From Chlorops oryzae (Eukaryota > Arthropoda > Insecta > Diptera > Chloropidae): a DNA stretch of 64,000 nucleotides. The notes beneath the pieces are model-generated. The model was not told the DNA's origin, ran no database searches, and saw nothing but the letters and a program-made list of their open reading frames with translations. Of the stretch, positions 59,347 through 64,000 are shown in pieces. How positions within the stretch are numbered: the stretch's first letter is position 1; every line of letters begins with the position of its first letter. The stretch lies in assembly GCA_020466095.1 (NCBI GenBank), contig CM035807.1:23945881-24009880 (forward strand). Direction: 5' to 3'. A program made the translations under genes and the position numbers.

Positions 59347-60738
59347 GGGAAGACCCCTATTGTTTTTACGGCATTTTTTAGTTTTTGAATGTCAATTTTT
59401 TCTGATGCCCAGTTACTAGGTAACACCATGCAAAAGTATTATTCTTGATTTGGAAGCAAGGTAGGGTTTGAACCCCCAAAAACCCCCTATGACTGCGCGC
59501 CTACCGTTTTTTTATAAACGCAGAAGGGGACTGCCCGTTCCATTTTCCTCCAACCACAAAGCAAGATTATGGAATTTGAAGAATTTCTACGGAAAACGGG
59601 CCTACAGGTTACACCCATCACAGTCTTTTTATCGGATTTCTAGGCAGAATGCCTTGAAAAGCACATCCGTTTTCTCATTGCAAATTTAAAAATTTTCTGA
59701 ACTAGCCCCTTAGCTCGCCAACTCTGTCAGAAATGAAAAACTTTATATGTATGTATAAAAAAAAAACGCTTCAGAGATGAACATCACAATGGAATTACCC
59801 AGTTTTTATGAAATTTTTTTTCAAATTTTTGTTTTTTCCATTATTTCATATTCAATTTTTTTTTAAAGTGATTTTTAATAATTTTATGAAAAAATGCAAA
59901 AATGAATAGAAAACAAATCCAACGATAAAAAAAATAAAAATATACATATGAATAATGGAGAAAACAAATGATAAGTATTCATAGGTAAAGAGTGATTGAC
60001 ACAATTTACGCTATCGATTGACTTGACATGTGACTTCACACACGTACGCACAATTGTTCGTCTCTTTAGGCATTAACCTTGCCGGCTCAAAGGTGGAGCA
60101 ACGGCATAAGAGACAATCAATCTTAGGCAAAACAGCTTTTGCAGTTTGGCCACGAGAAGAAATGGAATAATATAGTTCCATGTTAAGAGAAGTGCCTACC
60201 TAAGTTAAACGATGTAATCCAACGAAAGATGTGTAACAATGGCCCCCAATCATGAATAACAACAAATCACAACAACTGTGCAAAAGGTCTTTGACTTGTG
60301 GGGTAACCGATGTACCGCTGACAATGAATCCGAGACCGGTCTTGAGCCGTCGAAAGTGAATTCGGTCTTATTAGGTCATAGCGTACGTCATGCGAGTCGG
60401 ACGCTGGTGGAGTTCCGCGGGTGATGCAGCACAGCGGGGATCGCAGCAGATGGTATGCGATGCGACGCATCTTGAACTAAAATTCGCGCTTTCGATGATT
60501 GAACCAGTTTTATGCTGCTTTTGGTCTGTCGGACATTGGGGCAAATATGCCGATTTCATGATGGAAGGTTAAGACGCTCTGGTTTTAGTTTTTCGGCTTT
60601 TGCTTCTTTTCGATTCGGCTGAGAAATGGGAAATGAAAAGAAATGAAAATTGGTTAAAGCCAAATTTTGTTCGAGACGATAGCTGCAAAAAGATTCGGCT
60701 TTGGGATTATGTATGCCGATTTTCTGCAGATTGGTGGG
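59347..60738. other. Upstream region of the glycine-rich protein gene
   Basis: It contains a degraded copy of the preceding MITE (about 59,706-59,778), a 'gggtttgaacccccaaaaaccccctatgactgcgcgcc' block (about 59,464-59,500) that in reverse resembles the hAT-like end at 62,100, and then sequence of higher complexity and GC content (60.0-60.7 kb) that may hold control elements. No specific binding site can be defended. Confidence 0.45.
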
Positions 60739-60778
60739 TATAAAAGCGACGGCGACAGTTCAAAAGTGTGTCAGTAGC
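60738..60778 (+). promoter_or_regulatory. Core promoter: TATA box plus initiator
   Basis: GTATAAAAGC (TATA box from 60,739) is followed about 32 bases later by TCAGTA (60,771-60,776), close to the arthropod initiator TCAGTY, so transcription probably starts at A60,773. The spacing is normal for a focused TATA/Inr promoter, as in cuticle protein genes. Confidence 0.8.
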
Positions 60779-60846
60779 TGAATACGTTTCAGAGTCACAA
60801 CTTGGACTAGTGAGGAATTTTAAATCCAAACTTTGCTTACAAAAAA

Positions 60847-61667
60847 ATGAAGGTAAGGACACGAGATGCTGTGCAATCAAGGGGTCGAAGGGTGTTAAAT
60901 TAATTGATGTGCTCCCGCAGGTTTTCGTTTGCTTGATTGCTTTAGCCGCAGCGGCGCAAGCTGGCTTTATCGGAGGTTCAGTCGGTGGAGGAGGTGTCGG
61001 CGGCGGGCACGGAGGGTACTCTTATGGCAGTGGTGGTGGTCATGGGGGACATGGCGGTGGCGGAGCCAGCATTGTCAAAGTTATAAGTGATGATCATGGT
61101 AGTCACGGAGGTGGTGACATTGGAGGCGGATATGGCGGTGGTTATGGCGGTGGTTTTGGAGGCGGAGACATTGGCGGCTTTTCTGGCGGCCATGCGATCG
61201 CTGCGCCAGAAATCAAAATCGTCAAAGTAATCAGCGGTGGAGGCAGCGGTGGTGGTGGTAGTTACGGAGGTCACGGTATCGGTCACGGTATCGGTCATGG
61301 TGATCATGGCGGACATGGTGGCGGTGTTGGCCATGTCAAGATCGTCAAGGTTATTCACGAAGATGGTGGCTTCGGAGGTGGTCATGCCGGAGGCTTCGAC
61401 GGAGGATTTGGTGGAGGCCATGGAGGTTTCGATGGAGGTTTCGGAGGTGGCCTTGGAGGTTTCGATGGAGGTTTGGGCGGCGGTCATGGTGGACATGGAG
61501 CGGGTGAAGTCAAAATTATCAAAGTAATCAGCTCAGGTGGCGGTGACGCTGGATATGGCGGCGGCTATGGAGGTGGCTATGGAGGTAGCATCGGAGGTAG
61601 CGTAGGAGGTTACGGCGGTTCTAGTGGATGGTCCAGCGGTTGGGTTCCTTCCGCCGGATGGGATTAA
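60847..61667 (+). CDS. Secreted glycine-rich, cuticle-type structural protein (two exons)
   Basis: The coding sequence is exon 1, 60,847-60,852 (ATG AAG), joined to exon 2, 60,921-61,667, giving 250 residues. The start was chosen because splicing yields a canonical signal peptide (MKVFVCLIALAAAAQA, cleavage predicted after residue 16). Reading through upstream codons instead would bury it. The mature protein is dominated by Gly with His, Tyr, Ser, Phe and Asp in GGGYGG, GGHGG and GGFDGG blocks. These are separated by four copies of a (I/V)-K-(I/V)-(I/V)-K-V-I motif, or close variants, at about residues 53, 100, 141 and 199. The tail is SSGWSSGWVPSAGWD. It has no chitin-binding RR domain and no cysteine after the signal peptide. 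The role is inferred: an extracellular structural protein of cuticle or a similar matrix, with short beta-prone KVI segments between flexible Gly stretches. A short phase-0 intron right after the second codon is typical of insect cuticle genes. Antimicrobial or silk-like roles cannot be excluded. I do not assign a gene name. Confidence 0.85.
60853..60920 (+). other. 68-bp intron of the glycine-rich protein gene
   Basis: It begins GTAAGG and ends CTCCCGCAG, with a plausible branch region around TTAATTGAT (60,899-60,907). Retention would end translation from the ATG at a TAA at 60,901-60,903, giving an 18-residue peptide. The frame used by exon 2 happens to be open through the intron and the 5' UTR, which makes the gene look longer at its 5' end than it is. 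Confidence 0.82.
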
Positions 61668-61910
61668 GCTGGCCTTAAAGCGGGATCACATAATAGACTG
61701 ATTAACTCAATTATATTCATCACCTCCCAAAAAAGAAAGTCCATTATTTTTCCATGCCATTGAAATATGTATACTCGTATGTACTTGGGGCCATACGTAG
61801 GTAAACGTTAAACCACAAAATGTAAGCAAATTTTTTAAAATTTTTTGTAACGCAAGAAGATGAAACGATTATTTTAATTTTTGTAAATAAATAAATTAAA
61901 TAGTGTAATT
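61668..61910 (+). terminator. 3' UTR and poly(A) signal of the glycine-rich protein gene
   Basis: AATAAA occurs at 61,886-61,891, overlapped by a further AAATAAATAAAT, about 220 bases after the stop codon. It is followed by a T-rich stretch. Cleavage is expected at about 61,905-61,920. Confidence 0.7.
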
Positions 61911-64000
61911 AAAAAAAAATTTTTTCATTTTTTGACAATCAATGGAAGCATGAGGAATTATTTGAGGAATTTTTGGTCACTCCAACGATTCGATAGATTA
62001 TCTTTTGATAATCCATACCATATATCCTATGAGGTTTCTCGATATGATATATGTTGGCGATTTTCCGGAATTCGAAATGACTTTTCAAAAAATCATAGGC
62101 AGTGGCGTGCGCAGGGATGACTTGGGGGTTCAAACCTCCTATGAAATGCAGGTAATCAAATCGAATAAAATAACACGAGAAAATAGTCTCGACACAAGGG
62201 ATTAAGTTAGTTGTCTAAATCCTCTACCGAAATGAATTTTTGCGAACGCTCCTGTGATCATAGGTCTAACGGTAGAGGTCAACACGATTTTAAGGCATAA
62301 CAGATGCCCGGTTCTTTTGAAGAATACATCTAACGGTTCGGTTTTTACTTTTTGATTCGCAAAAGGAACTGAAAGGTTCGGAAATGCATTTTCAACATAC
62401 CATCTAAACTGAAAAAGGAAATAACTGAAAACAACTATTCCAATTGCGACTGGAAATGAGCTATCGCATCGCAATACAGAGAAAGGCCCCAGATTAACGT
62501 TTTTAGGAATCCCGAACGGGAGCAAGTGGTTGTGTCTCGTTGAGGCTTCAGAAGGTGAAAGTAAATTCCATTTTCAAAACGTATACACTAATGTCATGAC
62601 TGCCTCCATTACTGTTTAATCTCGTCAAGCCTTAGACTTCTCTGAATGTTTTCATAAATACTTTCTGGCTCTGAGTACAGCAAAGTTTTTACTTTCCTTG
62701 GTATGAAACCCTTCCTTAAGTTAATTTTAAAATTAACAAAGTTAGGTACCGTTCTAAGGGGGACTCTTTTTGCATGTACGAAAGGCCTTATAATTTTCTC
62801 TCAACCAGTCAGTAAAGCCTATTCAGCCTGTGTGGGCTTAAAAGGTAAAACATTTAACGCTTTTGGGACTTTTAGTATTAAATCCTCAGAGAGCTTCAAA
62901 CACACCAAAAACTTAAGAAGGTCTTACATGTCTGGCTTTTGTTTTTCCAGCCACAAAGGTTGTCAAGTGCTAGCGCAAATGCCTCAATGCCTCCTCTAGG
63001 GGAAAAAATTTAAACTCCGAGGAAAAAACCAGTACAGCTTTGGCTTCAGCACCCGGCCAGCTAACTACCAAAGCCTTCTAGAGTGCAACCATCTCTTCAA
63101 CATTTAATCCTTCTCGTAGAAAGACCACCCATTTTATTAAAGGCCATTCGAAGGAAAGAAAAAAAGTCAGGAGTGTTCACAGGGATAGTTTTGGGGCATC
63201 AAGCTCCATCCGAAATGAGAAGAATTTGTATTCTTGCATGAATAGGACCATTAAAGTTTCTTTATAAAACTGTTGCCCAGCGTTCAAACTCTCCCACTCC
63301 AAACTTCAAGGCATCAAAGGGTATGTATGTAGGTGTTGCCAACGGTCTCTTCAATGCATGCATTAAAATTTTCAAATATTTTTTACTGAATTAAAACGAA
63401 AATGTAAGACATTTCAAGCAAATAATGAAGATGCCTAAAGTCGTAAAGTTTGAATATTTAAATATCAACACTTCAATCAACAAGCAACTTAAGCCTACAA
63501 CTGTAGTTTTTTTTTATTTCTTTTGTATGCAAAGTGTTAATAAAAGCTTTTATTAAAAAGTGTTTTTATTCGAAATCCGCTTGAATGTTTTGCTATTGTT
63601 TTGCGTAAGTTGAGCTTGTTAGTTAAAGTTTTTTTTTCAACGATTAATGCCTTATATTCAGGGTAACTTATGAAATTTATGAAAGAGATTTTCTGATAAA
63701 AAAAAAAAAAGTTCCACATCATCTCAAACTTAACTTCAAAGATCTGAAGGTAGGTTACGTTTACTTTTATTTTCTCAGATTAAACGATTTGCTCATTATA
63801 TGAGAGCGCTTTTATCGCATCAATTCTCAAAAGCGATGAAAGTAGGTAAAGAAAGTTTGAATGTTTTTATATAAATTACAGTTAATATATTGTATTGTAA
63901 GTAATTAGAGAAAATAGAATCTAGATTACAAGTGTTCAGGCTAGCTTCTTCTTCAATTCTTCCTCAATTAATGTCACTTTAAATCATACACACATAACTG
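61911..64000. other. Downstream intergenic DNA
   Basis: A possible hAT-like solo end (CAGTGGCGTGCGCAGG) lies at 62,100. A 107-codon open frame on the minus strand (62,202-62,525) and a 98-codon frame on the plus strand (62,703-62,999) have no domain I recognise; either could be part of an old transposon, but I cannot show it. The rest is AT-rich with A/T runs. Confidence 0.45.
62100..62150 (+). mobile_element. Possible hAT-like solo left end
   Basis: CAGTGGCGTGCGCAGG followed by 'cttgggggttcaaacctcctatgaaa' resembles the start of animal hAT MITEs and, in reverse, the block at about 59,464-59,500. No right end or TSD was found. Confidence 0.35.

Noticed and set aside
60768..60920. A longer 5' coding region for the glycine-rich protein, in frame through the 5' UTR and intron
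   Set aside because: It would hide an ideal signal peptide in the middle of the protein and start within a few bases of the predicted transcription start; the GT...AG intron after ATG AAG explains the sequence better.
60978..61496. 172-codon minus-strand open frame antisense to the glycine-rich gene, and a 96-codon plus-strand frame inside it
   Set aside because: Shadow frames of GGN-repeat coding sequence; repetitive Thr/Ser/Met composition with no independent signals.
62202..62999. Two open frames of about 100 codons on opposite strands as a host gene
   Set aside because: No domain, splice or promoter signals; they may be decayed transposon sequence, but no motif supports even that.

Overview
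The window looks like AT-rich nuclear DNA of a higher fly (Diptera, Brachycera/Schizophora). The evidence is an irritans-subfamily (Himar1-like) mariner, repeats carrying GTCY-type (GACAGACGG) arrays of the kind known from dipteran mini-me/DINE-like elements, abundant CA/GA/CAG microsatellites, and an insect-style secreted glycine-rich protein gene with a TATA box, an initiator and one tiny intron. I cannot assign a genus. The window is very poor in host genes: one well-supported gene (60.74-61.90 kb, + strand). Everything to its left is intergenic or intronic DNA full of small transposable elements, many of whose ends can be set to the base by terminal inverted repeats (TIRs), target-site duplications (TSDs) and, in several cases, an empty copy of the same site elsewhere in the window.

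Layout. 0-0.45 kb: tail of a GTCY-bearing dispersed repeat. 5.4 kb: hAT-type MITE with a perfect 8-bp TSD. 5.86-6.06 kb: fold-back element rich in ATCGAT. 11.9-12.1 kb: 218-bp MITE with CACAGTG ends, a 5-bp TSD and RSS-like spacing, the most unusual small element here. 12.8-14.0 kb: cluster of TA-flanked and hAT-type MITEs. 16.96-19.52 kb: one dispersed repeat split by three independent insertions (TA, TAA and TA target sites), whose empty counterpart lies at 37.9-38.3 kb. 21.6 kb: tRNA-headed SINE. 23.5-24.5 kb: repeat with an internal array of about 120-bp units. 27.5 kb: LINE carboxy-terminal relic. 30.0-31.5 kb: TIR element with a nested repeat. 37.6 kb and 38.5 kb: hAT MITE and 84-bp fold-back MITE.

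47.9-57.85 kb is a nested complex. A mini-me-like repeat contains a TAA-flanked MITE and a TTAA-flanked piggyBac-type MITE. Starting inside the latter, a segment is tandemly duplicated with GATT microhomology at the breakpoints (units 49,125-55,197 and 55,198-57,848). Unit 1, but not unit 2, carries a 3.3-kb insertion with inverted ends. That insertion encodes the decayed remains of a widespread animal 'uncharacterized' protein family and itself received a Himar1-like mariner (dead by one frameshift and one nonsense codon) and a 130-bp fold-back MITE. Both units contain a minus-strand LINE relic.

The one host gene encodes a 250-residue precursor with a signal peptide and Gly/His/Tyr-rich blocks separated by four copies of a (I/V)-K-(I/V)-(I/V)-K-V-I type motif, most likely an extracellular, cuticle-type structural protein. 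No CRISPR array, rRNA or intact tRNA gene was seen. Assignments of MITEs to superfamilies rest on TIR and TSD signatures only, because no transposase for them lies in the window.
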